Assembly (NCBI GenBank): GCA_947494205.1
Contig: CANLUH010000024.1
Span: 1 to 60,790 of the forward strand
Direction: 5' to 3'
From: an uncultured Flavobacteriaceae bacterium
GTDB lineage: Bacteria > Bacteroidota > Bacteroidia > Flavobacteriales > Flavobacteriaceae
Length of the DNA: 60,790 nucleotides
Shown piece by piece: positions 24,901-34,822 of the stretch. Below the pieces are notes generated by a model. That model worked only from the letters and a program-made list of their open reading frames with translations. It was not told the origin of the DNA and ran no database searches. Each line of letters opens with the position of its first letter. The first letter of the stretch is position 1. The position numbers and the translations under genes are program-made.

Positions 24901-26694
24901 ATGAAGAAAGTATTGTTTTCACTAATCATGTTCAGTTATGTCCTCGCACAAGCTCAATTTAGTCCATGTACGGATAATATACAGATAATTAATGGTCAGC
25001 AATGGAGTGCCTCTCACGGTTCTCCCTCATGGGCAGGTAATGGTAATTCTGTGTGGGTTTGGTCTATTGCCAACAGAGGAGAAGGTGTTAATTATTCAGG
25101 GTTTAACTTTGTACAAGGACGCGAGTATTGTGTGTCATTTACACTAAATGCTTCAACGCACAACGGTCAAGTTGATACAACGTCTACTATGAATGTTGTC
25201 TTAACTCAGGGAGCGGTAATTGGTCAAGTAACAACAATGAATGGCGGTTCTTTTCCATCAGTTCCCAATCCTAGTCAATCCGTAATGGGGCAAAATATAT
25301 GGTCTAATGGAGGTAATACCCAAACATATTCTTTCAATTTTGTTGCAAATCAAAATTTTAATAATATTTGGTTCTATCCTAAAAAAGCACAATTTACACA
25401 CCCACAGGTAGAAGTACGTATCTCTGATTTAGAGATTTGTACAGCTCCAAAACCAGTCTTTAACTTAGAAGCAACTTGCGAAGATGGAGAGTTTTGTGTT
25501 ACAGTAACAACATCTTACCCTACTTCTGGAAATGATTGGTGGGGATTAATGGAGACCTTTGTACCAGGTTCTACTTTAGATATTCATACTGTTGATGCAG
25601 ACCCAAACACTTCTCCCTCAATAGATCCTGTAGCTATTCAATATGGAGCTAGTGCAACATTTTGCGGTTTAGATATTACAAAAAGCTATTATATAAAGCA
25701 TGGTATTACTTATAGTTGTTTTGGCTGGGAAGAAGTTAGAGAAGTTGTGCCAGAAACTTTATGCTGTAAAGGCGAGTTTGATGCAAGCTTCGATTCTAGT
25801 CAAAATACAACAGGAACCATAGGTGTTTTGAGTTTTAATCCTAATTTAAATAATAATGCCGTTAACGAATGGTATGTTGTTTCTAGCCCTAATGCTAATA
25901 GTGGGCCATATACTCCTGTATATAGCACTGTTTTTAATGGGCCAGCTCCATTTACATTAATAAATAATGCTCAGCCAAATTTATTTTATACAATAATTCA
26001 TAAGGTCATTAATGATTGTGAAGAGTTATGCTCTACTAATGTGCATTATTTTAATAAAAGTGGAAAAACCACAGAGCAAAAAGGAAGTTCTAATATAGAT
26101 TGCTCTATTGTAGATCAGTTATTTCCACCATGTAGCTTGGCTCCAATAAACCTTCAAGTTGTAGGAAACACGTTAACTTGGAATCCAGTAGCAGGAGCAG
26201 TTTCGTATATTGTTAGAATTCTTCCTAGTAATGTTAAGCAAATTGCTTGTGGGTGTAAATCTGGGTCTGGAGTTGCTGCTCCAGGAGTTTCTGTTGGTAC
26301 TAATACAAATAGTTATGTACTGCCTTCAGCATTAATTAATAAATGTTTTGCTTGGGAAGTAATCGCTGTTTGCGATGGAGGTAATTCGCAAAAATCTTTA
26401 CAAGCTTGTTATAATAAGAATAAGTCTATTGAATTTGCAAATGATGATAATGATACTCTTAAAATTTACCCTAACCCTAATAATGGTGAAATGAATATTA
26501 AAATAGCCACTATTAAAGGAGCTGTAATAGATATATATAGATTTGATGGTACTTTGGTAAAAACACTAAAAGGCTTTGATGTTAAGGAAAATACACTTAC
26601 TCTTGATTTAAGAGCATTACTTAATAAAGGGATTTATTTTTTCATATTCAATAACGGAGAGAAAAGAATAACTAAACAAGTAATAATAGAATAG
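24901..26694 (+). CDS. Secreted protein with T9SS type A sorting domain
   Basis: The 597-residue protein has a signal peptide (VLAQAQF, cleavage near 20) and a beta-rich jelly-roll-like N-terminus to about 180. Middle regions rich in paired cysteines follow, then a fibronectin III-like stretch near 420-490. The C-terminal sorting domain starts KIYPNPNNGEMNIKI and ends GEKRITKQVIIE, the type A form recognised by the type IX system. It should be exported and attached to the cell surface or released. No catalytic motif is visible. It carries one of two copies of a 26-bp upstream element. Confidence 0.9.
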   Translation: MKKVLFSLIMFSYVLAQAQFSPCTDNIQIINGQQWSASHGSPSWAGNGNSVWVWSIANRGEGVNYSGFNFVQGREYCVSFTLNASTHNGQVDTTSTMNVVLTQGAVIGQVTTMNGGSFPSVPNPSQSVMGQNIWSNGGNTQTYSFNFVANQNFNNIWFYPKKAQFTHPQVEVRISDLEICTAPKPVFNLEATCEDGEFCVTVTTSYPTSGNDWWGLMETFVPGSTLDIHTVDADPNTSPSIDPVAIQYGASATFCGLDITKSYYIKHGITYSCFGWEEVREVVPETLCCKGEFDASFDSSQNTTGTIGVLSFNPNLNNNAVNEWYVVSSPNANSGPYTPVYSTVFNGPAPFTLINNAQPNLFYTIIHKVINDCEELCSTNVHYFNKSGKTTEQKGSSNIDCSIVDQLFPPCSLAPINLQVVGNTLTWNPVAGAVSYIVRILPSNVKQIACGCKSGSGVAAPGVSVGTNTNSYVLPSALINKCFAWEVIAVCDGGNSQKSLQACYNKNKSIEFANDDNDTLKIYPNPNNGEMNIKIATIKGAVIDIYRFDGTLVKTLKGFDVKENTLTLDLRALLNKGIYFFIFNNGEKRITKQVIIE

Positions 26695-26716
26695 TAAATC
26701 AAGCTTTAAAAAAACG

Positions 26717-26755
26717 AAAACCAATAGAATATTTAGCTGTTTTATTGGTTTTTGT
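26717..26755 (+). terminator. Terminator of the T9SS protein gene
   Basis: AAAACCAATA (26717-26726) pairs with TATTGGTTTT (26743-26752), then T. Confidence 0.75.
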
Positions 26756-26867
26756 GTTTTGGATTAGTTTCTAAATTGTGTTGTTAAAATAAGTAGGAAT
26801 ATTTAATAGTTTAACAAGAGGTGTGTTTATATAATACAGCTCCTTATAATTGTAAGGTATAGACCTT

Positions 26868-26893
26868 ATTCAACTTTATTTTAACCCGATTCG
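26868..26893 (+). promoter_or_regulatory. Conserved upstream element, copy 2
   Basis: Second copy of the ATTCAAC...CCCGATTCG block, 91 bp before the lipocalin-like lipoprotein gene. A consensus -7 box TACATTTG (26928-26935) lies 34 bp after it, so the element is placed where an activator would bind. Confidence 0.65.
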
Positions 26894-26983
26894 TCAGAAA
26901 TTGGCTATATAATTTAAATTGTGATTATACATTTGTTGTATCAATCTTAGTTTACGAATAATTATGAAAATTATAATAAATAA

Positions 26984-27427
26984 ATGAATGCAATGAAATT
27001 TTTAAAAACGATAACATTAATAAGTATGACTATGATACTTATTTCCTGTGGTAGTGATGATGATAATAACCAAGAGCAATCGACACCTTCAAGTATAATT
27101 GGTAATTGGAGAGTTGTTTCTTTAATATCTGAAGGCGAAGAGATTATTGAACCAGAGGACTGTTTAGATAAATACTTTATAACAGAAGATACAGCTAGAT
27201 ATTTAGAATACTTTCCATCTTTTCCTGCAGATGGTACATGTATGGCAAATGAAGATGATTTTATAGATTATCCGATTGCGAGTTATACTTATAATGGAGA
27301 GACGTTTATTTTTAACGATTCAATCTTTCAAATTATTGAAGTAACTCAAAACACTATTAAATGGTCTGAAACATACGAAGAAGACAGTGAGACAATAACC
27401 GATATAGAAACTCTTGAACGGGAATAG
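26984..27427 (+). CDS. Lipocalin-like lipoprotein
   Basis: The 147-residue protein has a lipoprotein signal ending LISCGSDDDN, a common Bacteroidota surface-export-like acidic tail after the Cys. IIGNWRVVSL opens the lipocalin-like fold, which continues with tDtARYLEYF, YTYNGETFIFND and IKWSETYEEDSE. It probably binds a small ligand or acts at the cell surface; ligand unknown. It lies 43 bp upstream of a LytS-type kinase and may form one transcript with it. An alternative in-frame start is the Met at codon 4. Confidence 0.75.
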   Translation: MNAMKFLKTITLISMTMILISCGSDDDNNQEQSTPSSIIGNWRVVSLISEGEEIIEPEDCLDKYFITEDTARYLEYFPSFPADGTCMANEDDFIDYPIASYTYNGETFIFNDSIFQIIEVTQNTIKWSETYEEDSETITDIETLERE

Positions 27428-27470
27428 TATTGAGTTCCTAGTAATAATTAATATCTTCGTATTGTAAGAT

Positions 27471-28481
27471 ATGAATACAAAGATTAATAAATCTGATATT
27501 ATATTTTTAACTGTTTATTTCTGCATATCTATTATTATACAGATATATAGTTATTTCACAGCAGATATAACTTTAATTCAGACAATAACTTACATTACTG
27601 CAGATGTTATAACATCATTAGCATTAATTTATGTGTTGATAAGTTATTTAATTCCTAAGTTTATTTTTAAAGAAAAATATTTTCAATTTATTCTTTTTGC
27701 ACTTTTAATTATAACGTTTCTTGGGATTGTTAGTTATAGTAGTATATTTTGGGCTAGAGGATATTATTTAGATCAACTCCCAACGGTTTCAGATATAATA
27801 CTAGAAAGTATTTCGCTTATGACAGAGTCTAGTGGTTTGCCTTTTGGTATTTTATTAGCAAAAAAGTATTTTGAGGGACAAAAAGAGTTTTCTAATATTC
27901 AACAAAAACAAAAAGAGAGTGAATTAAAATTATTACGTTCACAGTTAGATCCACATTTTCTGTTTAATAATTTAAATACATTAGATGCTTTAATCGATAG
28001 TAATTCAGACAAAGCAAAAGAATACATTAGTAGATTATCATTAATTTATCGTTATCTCATAAAAACCAAAGATGCTGAGGTTATGGAACTTTCTAGTGAA
28101 ATTGATTTTGCCGAAAATTATATGTTTTTAATAAAAACAAGATTCACAAATGATTACGAATTTAATATTTTAAATAACACTACTTTTAAAGACAAATTTA
28201 TACCTACTGCAGCGATACAAACATTACTTGAAAATGTAGTGAAACATAATAAAGTTCTAAATAATAACACCATTAAAACAACGATTGTAATAGAGAATGA
28301 TTGGTTAACTGTTACTAATTCAAAATCTAATTATACATTAGATATAGACTCCTTAGGAACTGGGTTAGAAAATTTAAAAACGCGGTATAGTTTAATTTCA
28401 GATAAAAAGATTCAGATAGCAAATACAAATTCAGAATATAAAATAGCGATCCCTATTATTAAATTGAGTAATGAAAATTAA
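27471..28481 (+). CDS. LytS/YehU-type sensor histidine kinase
   Basis: The 336-residue inner-membrane kinase has four N-terminal helices (about 8-30, 38-58, 70-95, 115-130) and a short linker. The His_kinase domain has the phospho-acceptor in LRSQLDPHFLFNNLNTLDAL (about 160-180). The reduced HATPase domain shows the N-box LLENVVKHNK and the G-box GTGLENLKTRY. The ORF overlaps or abuts the LytTR regulator gene, so they form a two-component pair. The helices lack a large sensory domain, so the signal is probably in the membrane or is a lipid or peptide. Confidence 0.9.
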   Translation: MNTKINKSDIIFLTVYFCISIIIQIYSYFTADITLIQTITYITADVITSLALIYVLISYLIPKFIFKEKYFQFILFALLIITFLGIVSYSSIFWARGYYLDQLPTVSDIILESISLMTESSGLPFGILLAKKYFEGQKEFSNIQQKQKESELKLLRSQLDPHFLFNNLNTLDALIDSNSDKAKEYISRLSLIYRYLIKTKDAEVMELSSEIDFAENYMFLIKTRFTNDYEFNILNNTTFKDKFIPTAAIQTLLENVVKHNKVLNNNTIKTTIVIENDWLTVTNSKSNYTLDIDSLGTGLENLKTRYSLISDKKIQIANTNSEYKIAIPIIKLSNEN

Positions 28482-28485
28482 AAGT

Positions 28486-29247
28486 ATGAAAATCTTAATT
28501 TTAGAAGATGAAATTCCTGCTTACCAAAAGCTATTAAATTATTTAAATACTTTTTTTGAAGAAGGGTTTGTTCACGATTGGGGGCGATCTATAGTTGATG
28601 GAACAAAGTTTTTGAGCCATAATGAGTATGACTTTATCTTGTCGGATATTCAATTATTAGATGGCTTATCTTTCGATTTATTTAATAGTGTTTCTACCGA
28701 TAGTCCTATTGTTTTTTGTTCTGCTTATGATGATTATTTATTTCAAGCATTTAAAACTAATGGTATTGCATATATTTTAAAACCCTACACGCAAAACGAT
28801 TTTAATAAGGCTATTGAAAAATACCAATCATTGTTTAAAAAAGATAGTTACAATATTCTAAATGAGTCTACAATTAAGGTTTTAAAACTAGCCTTAAAAG
28901 AAAGAGAGGTTAGTTATAAAAAGCGTTTTGTTATAAAAAAAACAAAGGGGATTCAGTTATTAAATGTTTCAGATATAACTGTTATAGAAGCTTCAGGAGA
29001 TTTTTGTATTGCTACCGATAATAAAGGCAAGCGACACACCATTTCTCAAAATATAAGCTCTATATACAGCCAATTAAACCCTAAGCGGTATTTTAAAATT
29101 AATAGAAGCGAAATTGTTCATATCGATTATATAGAACATATAGAAAGTCATTTTAAAAACCGATTGCTGATTACTATGACTGGTGTAAAAGAAAAAGTAA
29201 TGACAAGCTCTTCTACTACAGCAGAATTTAGAAAATGGTTAGAATAA
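28486..29247 (+). CDS. LytTR-family response regulator
   Basis: About 253 residues from ATG 28486 (MKILILEDEIPAY); an ATG at 28471 overlaps the kinase gene by 11 bp and adds five residues. The receiver domain has the acidic pair in LEDE, the phospho-Asp in FILSDIQL (about 54) and Lys in ILKPY. The LytTR DNA-binding domain (about 155-250) includes YFKINRSEIVHIDYI. It should bind paired direct repeats near target promoters; the two flanking genes with a shared 26-bp element are candidate targets. Confidence 0.9.
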   Translation: MKILILEDEIPAYQKLLNYLNTFFEEGFVHDWGRSIVDGTKFLSHNEYDFILSDIQLLDGLSFDLFNSVSTDSPIVFCSAYDDYLFQAFKTNGIAYILKPYTQNDFNKAIEKYQSLFKKDSYNILNESTIKVLKLALKEREVSYKKRFVIKKTKGIQLLNVSDITVIEASGDFCIATDNKGKRHTISQNISSIYSQLNPKRYFKINRSEIVHIDYIEHIESHFKNRLLITMTGVKEKVMTSSSTTAEFRKWLE

Positions 29248-29250
29248 AAA

Positions 29251-29280
29251 AAGCCTTCAATTAATATTGAAGGCTTTTCT
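29251..29280. terminator. Convergent terminator
   Basis: AAGCCTTCAA (29251-29260) pairs with TTGAAGGCTT (29267-29276), flanked by A-run and T-run. It serves the LytTR gene and the opposing lepA. Confidence 0.85.
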
Positions 29281-29302
29281 GTAATTTATTATAAATGGTA
29301 TG

Positions 29303-31099
29303 TTAATCGTTTAGTTTTAATACCGCCATAAATGCTTGTTGAGGTATTTCTACATTACCAACTTGTCGCATACGTTTCTTTCCTTTTTTCTGCTTTTCGA
29401 GTAACTTACGTTTACGCGAAATATCTCCACCATAACATTTAGCTGTTACATCTTTACGTAATGCTTTTATAGTTTCTCTAGAAATAATTTTTGCTCCAAT
29501 AGCTGCTTGCACAGGAATATCGAACTGTTGTCTCGGAATTAATTCTTTTAACTTCTCGCACATTTTTTTACCAATTTGCTGCGCATTATCGGCATGGATT
29601 AATGCAGACAATGCATCTACAGGTTGTGCGTTTAATAAGACGTCTAATCGTACTAATTTAGATACTCTCATGCCTATTGGGGAATAATCGAAAGAAGCAT
29701 AGCCTTTAGAAACCGTTTTTAATCGATCATAGAAATCGAAAACAATTTCTGCCAGAGGCATATCGAATGTTAATTCTACACGTTCTGGAGTTAAATAGGT
29801 TTGATTAGTAATCATACCACGTTTTTCAATACACAGACTCATAACATTACCAACAAAATCTGCTTTGGTTATAATAGTCGCTTTAATAAACGGTTCTTCA
29901 ACACGATTAATCGTTGTTGGTTCTGGTAAATCACTAGGGTTATTTACTATAAAAGGCTCATCAGGGTTTTTATTAGTATACGCAAAGTACGATACGTTAG
30001 GCACAGTTGTAATAACGGTCATATCAAACTCACGCTCTAAACGTTCTTGAATAATTTCCATGTGTAACATTCCTAAGAATCCACAACGGAACCCAAAACC
30101 TAATGCAGCAGAGCTTTCTGGTTGAAATACTAAAGAAGCATCATTTAGCTGTAACTTCTCCATAGAATTTCTAAGCTCTTCGTAGTCTTCTGTGTCTACA
30201 GGATAAATACCTGCAAATACCATTGGTTTTACATCTTCGAAACCTTCAACAATATTAGTAGTAGGGTTTGCAAAATCTGTAATTGTATCTCCAACTTTAA
30301 CTTCTTTGGCTGTTTTAATACCAGTAATTAAGTAACCTACATCTCCAGCTTTTACACTTTTTTTGGCAACTTGATTAAGTTTTAAAGTCCCAACTTCGTC
30401 TGCAAAATACTCTTTATCTGTAGCGACGAATTTTATTTTCTGTCCTTTTTTAATTTCGCCATTAAAAACTCTAAAATAAGTTTCAATACCTCTAAAAGTA
30501 TTATAAACTGAATCGAAAATTAAAGCTTGTAAAGGCGCCTCAGGATCTCCTTTTGGAGCAGGAACACGTTCTATAATTGCTTTTAATATGTTATCCACAC
30601 CAAAACCTGTTTTTCCACTTGCATGAATAACTTCTTCAGGATCGCAACCTAATAAATCGACAATATCATCTGTTACTTCTTCAGGGTTTGCACTTGGTAA
30701 ATCTACTTTATTTAAAACAGGAATAATCTCTAAATCATTTTCTAAAGCTAAATATAAATTAGAAATAGTTTGAGCCTGTATACTTTGTGCAGCATCTACA
30801 ATTAGTAAAGCCCCTTCACAGGCAGCAATAGATCGAGATACCTCGTAAGAGAAATCTACGTGACCAGGGGTGTCAATTAAGTTTAAAATATATTCTTGAC
30901 CTTCAAAAGTATATTCCATTTGTATGGCATGAGATTTTATGGTAATACCACGTTCTCTTTCTAAATCCATACTATCTAAAAGTTGATCTTGTTTTTCACG
31001 AGCAGTTACAGCCCCTGTATAATCAAGTAAACGATCGGCTAGTGTACTTTTACCGTGATCAATATGTGCAATAATGCAAAAATTTCTAATATTCTTCAT
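29303..31099 (-). CDS. lepA: Elongation factor 4 (LepA)
   Basis: The 598-residue GTPase has all G-motifs: [10 protein letters not shown] (G1), RERGITIKS (G2/G3 region), [20 protein letters not shown] (G4). The LepA-specific C-terminus carries [17 protein letters not shown] near the end. Length is typical for the family. It back-translocates stalled ribosomes. A perfect -7 box lies 32 bp upstream of the ATG. Confidence 0.98.
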   Translation of the reverse strand: MKNIRNFCIIAHIDHGKSTLADRLLDYTGAVTAREKQDQLLDSMDLERERGITIKSHAIQMEYTFEGQEYILNLIDTPGHVDFSYEVSRSIAACEGALLIVDAAQSIQAQTISNLYLALENDLEIIPVLNKVDLPSANPEEVTDDIVDLLGCDPEEVIHASGKTGFGVDNILKAIIERVPAPKGDPEAPLQALIFDSVYNTFRGIETYFRVFNGEIKKGQKIKFVATDKEYFADEVGTLKLNQVAKKSVKAGDVGYLITGIKTAKEVKVGDTITDFANPTTNIVEGFEDVKPMVFAGIYPVDTEDYEELRNSMEKLQLNDASLVFQPESSAALGFGFRCGFLGMLHMEIIQERLEREFDMTVITTVPNVSYFAYTNKNPDEPFIVNNPSDLPEPTTINRVEEPFIKATIITKADFVGNVMSLCIEKRGMITNQTYLTPERVELTFDMPLAEIVFDFYDRLKTVSKGYASFDYSPIGMRVSKLVRLDVLLNAQPVDALSALIHADNAQQIGKKMCEKLKELIPRQQFDIPVQAAIGAKIISRETIKALRKDVTAKCYGGDISRKRKLLEKQKKGKKRMRQVGNVEIPQQAFMAVLKLND

Positions 31100-31130
31100 A
31101 GTCTAAAATCTTCCCATGTGTAAGATGATG

Positions 31131-31138
31131 CAAATATA
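31131..31138 (-). promoter_or_regulatory. -7 box of lepA
   Basis: On the minus strand the sequence reads TATATTTG, an exact TAnnTTTG match, 32 bp before the lepA start codon. Confidence 0.75.
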
Positions 31139-31262
31139 GCTTATTTATTAAGCTTTTCTTTAATTTTATTTAGAGAGTAATACCTTTAAATTTACGGTTT
31201 TTACCGTAACACTAAGTGCCAAACATATAGTATCTTGCGCTACTAATAAAAAGGTATTTTTT

Positions 31263-33668
31263 TTGAAGTATTTTCTCTACATCTTTTTGCTGTTTTGGTC
31301 TTCGGCAATTTTAGCACAGGATATTACTGTTTCTGGAGTATTACTAGATGAGCAAAATGAGCCTGTTCCTTATGCTAATGTGCTATGTTTTCAAGTTATA
31401 GATTCAGAAAAAAAAGAATTAAAAGGCATGTCTTCTAACGAAGCTGGACGTTTTAAGTTTGAAGGACTGCAACCTGGAAAATATATAATTAAAGCTTCTT
31501 TTTTAGGATATGAAAATGGAGAACGGACTATAGATTTAATAGAAAATACCAATTTAGAGCCCGTTGTTTTAAATGAGTCTATAGAGAACATAGGCGAAGT
31601 AGTAATAGTAGCTAAACGGCCAACATTACAAAAAGAAGTAGATCGTTTAATTTTTAATGTTGCTAATACATCTTTAAGTGAAGGCTCTATTTTAGAAGCC
31701 TTAAAAAGAACACCAGGTGTTTTAATTTTCGATAATAAGATTTCTGTTAAAAACACAACCCCAACAGTCTATATTAATGATAGAAAGGTTAATTTATCAT
31801 CTAGCGAGTTAACACAGTTATTAGAAAACTCATCAGCTAATACCATTCAGAAAATAGAAGTGATTACGAACCCTTCTGTAAGGTATGATGCAGATAGTGG
31901 TGCCGTGTTAAATATAGTAATGCTTAAAAATTTGATAGTAGGCTATCGAGGTAATGCGTTTGCTAACTATAGACAAGGCGTATTTGCGAGATATAATGCA
32001 GGACTAAATCAATTTTATAAGACTAAAAAACTGAGCTTTAACGCAAATTATAGTATTTCTAAAAATAAGATTAATAGGAATGATGAGGAAAAAATTAATT
32101 ATTTACAAAATAATACTATTGATGAACGCTGGGAAACCATATTAAATAGGAATACATGGTCTTTGACTCACAATTTAAAATTTAATTTTGATTATTTTAT
32201 TAACAATAATAGCACATTAAGTTTAAGTTCTAACCTTTTGTTTTTGCCATATTTTAAGTATGCAACAAATGGAGAGTCTCATATTTTTAATGCTGATAAT
32301 AGCTTAGGTTTTAGTTTTGATTCTCATAACCTTTCTAGAGATAGAAAGCATAATTTGGGTTTCGATGTAGATTTTACTCATCGATTTAATAATGACTCTA
32401 AATTATCGATTAATAGCCACATTACAGCTTACGATTACGATAGAAACCAAATGGTAAACAGTAATTATTTTAATACAAGTACTATTTTCGATTTTAGTAC
32501 AGCATTTAAAACAAATAGTAACCAAAATACCGATATCATTACTGTACAAGCTGATTATAATTTACCTCTAGCGAATAATGCTGTATTTAGCACAGGAGTA
32601 AAATCCTCTAATATTAAAACAAGAAGCGATATTATACAGTTTGATATTGATCCAAATACAAGTGAGCAAACATTAAATACTAATAATACAAACGATTACA
32701 GGTACAAAGAGTCTATAGTTGCAGGATATATTAATTTTGAAAAACAGTGGGATGCTTGGAGTCTTTCTGCTGGATTACGTGTAGAACACACGCATATTGA
32801 AGGTGAATCTATTATGACCAACGAGAATAATGTTCAGGATTATTTAGAGCTATTTCCTACGATAAGTATTAGTCATCAAATTTTAGAGAAAACATCAGTT
32901 TATACTAATTTTAAAAGAAGTATAACACGACCTAATTATAAAGATTTAAATCCATTTAATTACTTTTTAAATGATAATAGAATTGTTTCAGGAAACCCAA
33001 CATTACAACCAGCTTTTACAAATAGAGTATTACTAGGAACTACTATTTCAGATTACAATATTGAATTATATTATAAGGAAACTAAGTCTAATATTTTTCA
33101 ACTACCATTACAAAATAATAATGAAAATATAATTGTTTTTTCACCAACTAATTTAAGCAAAACCAAAGAATTTGGTTTAGATTTTTCTACTTCATTTAAT
33201 TTAATAGAGAATTGGTCTATTTATTTATATACTTCTATTTATAACATTCAAGATCAGGCCGTTTTTGAAAACTCAGTTTTAAAAATGAATCAATGGTCTA
33301 ATTATACATCCTTGAGTAATAGCTTTTTATTTTTAAAAGATAAAAGTTTAAGTGCTGATTTAGGGCTTATTTTGGTGAGTGAAAACTTACAGGGTTTTAG
33401 AAAATCAGCTTCCATTTTATTATCAGATTTGTCAGTAAAGAAGAAGATATTAAAAAATAAAGGGACTATATCTTTAATCGTAAGTGACTTATTTAATACA
33501 CAAGATTATAACTCTACTTCTAAATATGCAGATCAAGATAATTTTAACCTTACTGATTTAGATAACCGTTATATTAGATTAGGCTTTAATTATAAATTTG
33601 GAAATACGACTTTAAAAACCAATCAACGTACAAAATCTTCTAGTGAGAGAAGCCGATTAAATAATTAA
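31263..33668 (+). CDS. TonB-receptor-like outer membrane beta-barrel protein
   Basis: The 801-residue protein has a TTG start (MKYFLYIFLLF), signal peptide ending SAILAQ, a CarboxypepD_reg-like domain (about 20-100; YANVLCFQV...KYIIKASFLGYE), a plug-like region (VVIVAKRPTLQKEVDRL, LKRTPGVLI) and an OMP_b-brl_3 barrel from about 220. This subgroup (outer membrane beta-barrel family) usually works without a SusD partner, and the substrate is unknown. The end overlaps the opposite-strand PD40 gene by 4 bp. The last ~15 residues, rich in Ser/Arg, extend past the usual aromatic end. Confidence 0.88.
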   Translation: MKYFLYIFLLFWSSAILAQDITVSGVLLDEQNEPVPYANVLCFQVIDSEKKELKGMSSNEAGRFKFEGLQPGKYIIKASFLGYENGERTIDLIENTNLEPVVLNESIENIGEVVIVAKRPTLQKEVDRLIFNVANTSLSEGSILEALKRTPGVLIFDNKISVKNTTPTVYINDRKVNLSSSELTQLLENSSANTIQKIEVITNPSVRYDADSGAVLNIVMLKNLIVGYRGNAFANYRQGVFARYNAGLNQFYKTKKLSFNANYSISKNKINRNDEEKINYLQNNTIDERWETILNRNTWSLTHNLKFNFDYFINNNSTLSLSSNLLFLPYFKYATNGESHIFNADNSLGFSFDSHNLSRDRKHNLGFDVDFTHRFNNDSKLSINSHITAYDYDRNQMVNSNYFNTSTIFDFSTAFKTNSNQNTDIITVQADYNLPLANNAVFSTGVKSSNIKTRSDIIQFDIDPNTSEQTLNTNNTNDYRYKESIVAGYINFEKQWDAWSLSAGLRVEHTHIEGESIMTNENNVQDYLELFPTISISHQILEKTSVYTNFKRSITRPNYKDLNPFNYFLNDNRIVSGNPTLQPAFTNRVLLGTTISDYNIELYYKETKSNIFQLPLQNNNENIIVFSPTNLSKTKEFGLDFSTSFNLIENWSIYLYTSIYNIQDQAVFENSVLKMNQWSNYTSLSNSFLFLKDKSLSADLGLILVSENLQGFRKSASILLSDLSVKKKILKNKGTISLIVSDLFNTQDYNSTSKYADQDNFNLTDLDNRYIRLGFNYKFGNTTLKTNQRTKSSSERSRLNN

Positions 33669-34768
33669 TCTTGCCACTCGGCTATAAATAAATTAGTATC
33701 GCGCCCACCACCATTATGCCTATTAGAAGAAAACGCTAATTTTTTACCATCGTTAGAAAACACAGGAAAGGCATCAAACGTTTCACCATGCGTTACACGC
33801 TCTAAATTTTTACCATCTGTATCTATAAGATAAAGGTTAAAAGGGAAGCCGCGTTCAGCTTCAAAATTAGAAGAGAATAATATCTTTTTACCAGAAGGGT
33901 GAAAAAATGGACTCCAGTTAGCATTACCTAAATCTGTAAGTTGTCTTAAATTGCTTCCATCTGCATTACATATATATAATTCCATTTCTGTAGGCTCTAC
34001 TAAACCTTCAGCCAATAAATCTTTATAATCTTTAATTTCTTTTTCTGTTTTAGGGCGAGAAGAGCGAAAAATTAACTGTGTGCCATCTGGAGAGAAAAAC
34101 GCACCTCCATCGTAACCCAATTCGTTAGTTATTTGTTTAACATCGCTTCCGTCTATATTCATAGTGTATAACTCTAAATCACCACTTCTAGTCGAGGTAA
34201 ATACAATTTTGTCACCTTTAGGAGATACTGTAGGTTCGGCATCGTAACCCACTTCATTAGTTAATTGTTTAACAATATTACCTTGTAAATCGGCAACAAA
34301 AATGTCGTAAGAATCATAAATTGGCCAAATATACTTTCCGTTTTTACGTAACGGTGTGTCTGGGCATTCTTCAGCACCTAAATGCGTAGATGCATAAATA
34401 ATATGTTTGTTATCTGGTAAAAAGTAAGCACAAGTTGTGCGTCCTTTTCCTGTACTAACCATTGGAGGAATAGTACCATTAAAAGTCTCATCGGCATTCA
34501 TTAAAAACATCTGATCACAACCAACATTCCATTTTTCGTTATTAGATTGAAACACTAACTGTTTATCATCGAAACTCCAATAAGCTTCTGCATTGTCACC
34601 ACCAAATGTTACTTGGCGTAAGTCTTTAAAATGCTTTTCTTCTGGATATATTAACGGATTTTTTGTTACAACAGTTTCTACTACAGGAGGCGTTATAGTT
34701 TCTGTTTTCTGTTCTTCTTTACAAGAAATAAAAGCTAAAGAGATAAATAGTAAGTAAATAAATCGCAT
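33665..34768 (-). CDS. PD40/TolB-like beta-propeller lipoprotein
   Basis: The 367-residue protein has a lipoprotein signal (LAFISC16). Several WD40-like PD40 repeats are visible, for example PTVSPKGDKIVFTSTRSGDLELY and AFFSPDGTQLIFRSSR, giving a six-bladed propeller like that of TolB or DPP-type peptidases, but without a peptidase domain. It may bind peptides or other proteins in the envelope. It is divergent from the M28 peptidase gene and convergent (4-bp overlap) with the barrel gene. Confidence 0.85.
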   Translation of the reverse strand: MRFIYLLFISLAFISCKEEQKTETITPPVVETVVTKNPLIYPEEKHFKDLRQVTFGGDNAEAYWSFDDKQLVFQSNNEKWNVGCDQMFLMNADETFNGTIPPMVSTGKGRTTCAYFLPDNKHIIYASTHLGAEECPDTPLRKNGKYIWPIYDSYDIFVADLQGNIVKQLTNEVGYDAEPTVSPKGDKIVFTSTRSGDLELYTMNIDGSDVKQITNELGYDGGAFFSPDGTQLIFRSSRPKTEKEIKDYKDLLAEGLVEPTEMELYICNADGSNLRQLTDLGNANWSPFFHPSGKKILFSSNFEAERGFPFNLYLIDTDGKNLERVTHGETFDAFPVFSNDGKKLAFSSNRHNGGGRDTNLFIAEWQD

Positions 34769-34792
34769 ATCGAGTATATAATAATTAATGCC

Positions 34793-34800
34793 TAATTTTG
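34793..34800 (+). promoter_or_regulatory. -7 box of the M28 peptidase gene
   Basis: TAATTTTG matches TAnnTTTG, 22 bp upstream of the ATG at 34823, implying a short leader of about 16 nt. Confidence 0.7.
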
Positions 34801-34822
34801 TGTAAAATTAATACTTCTTAAA

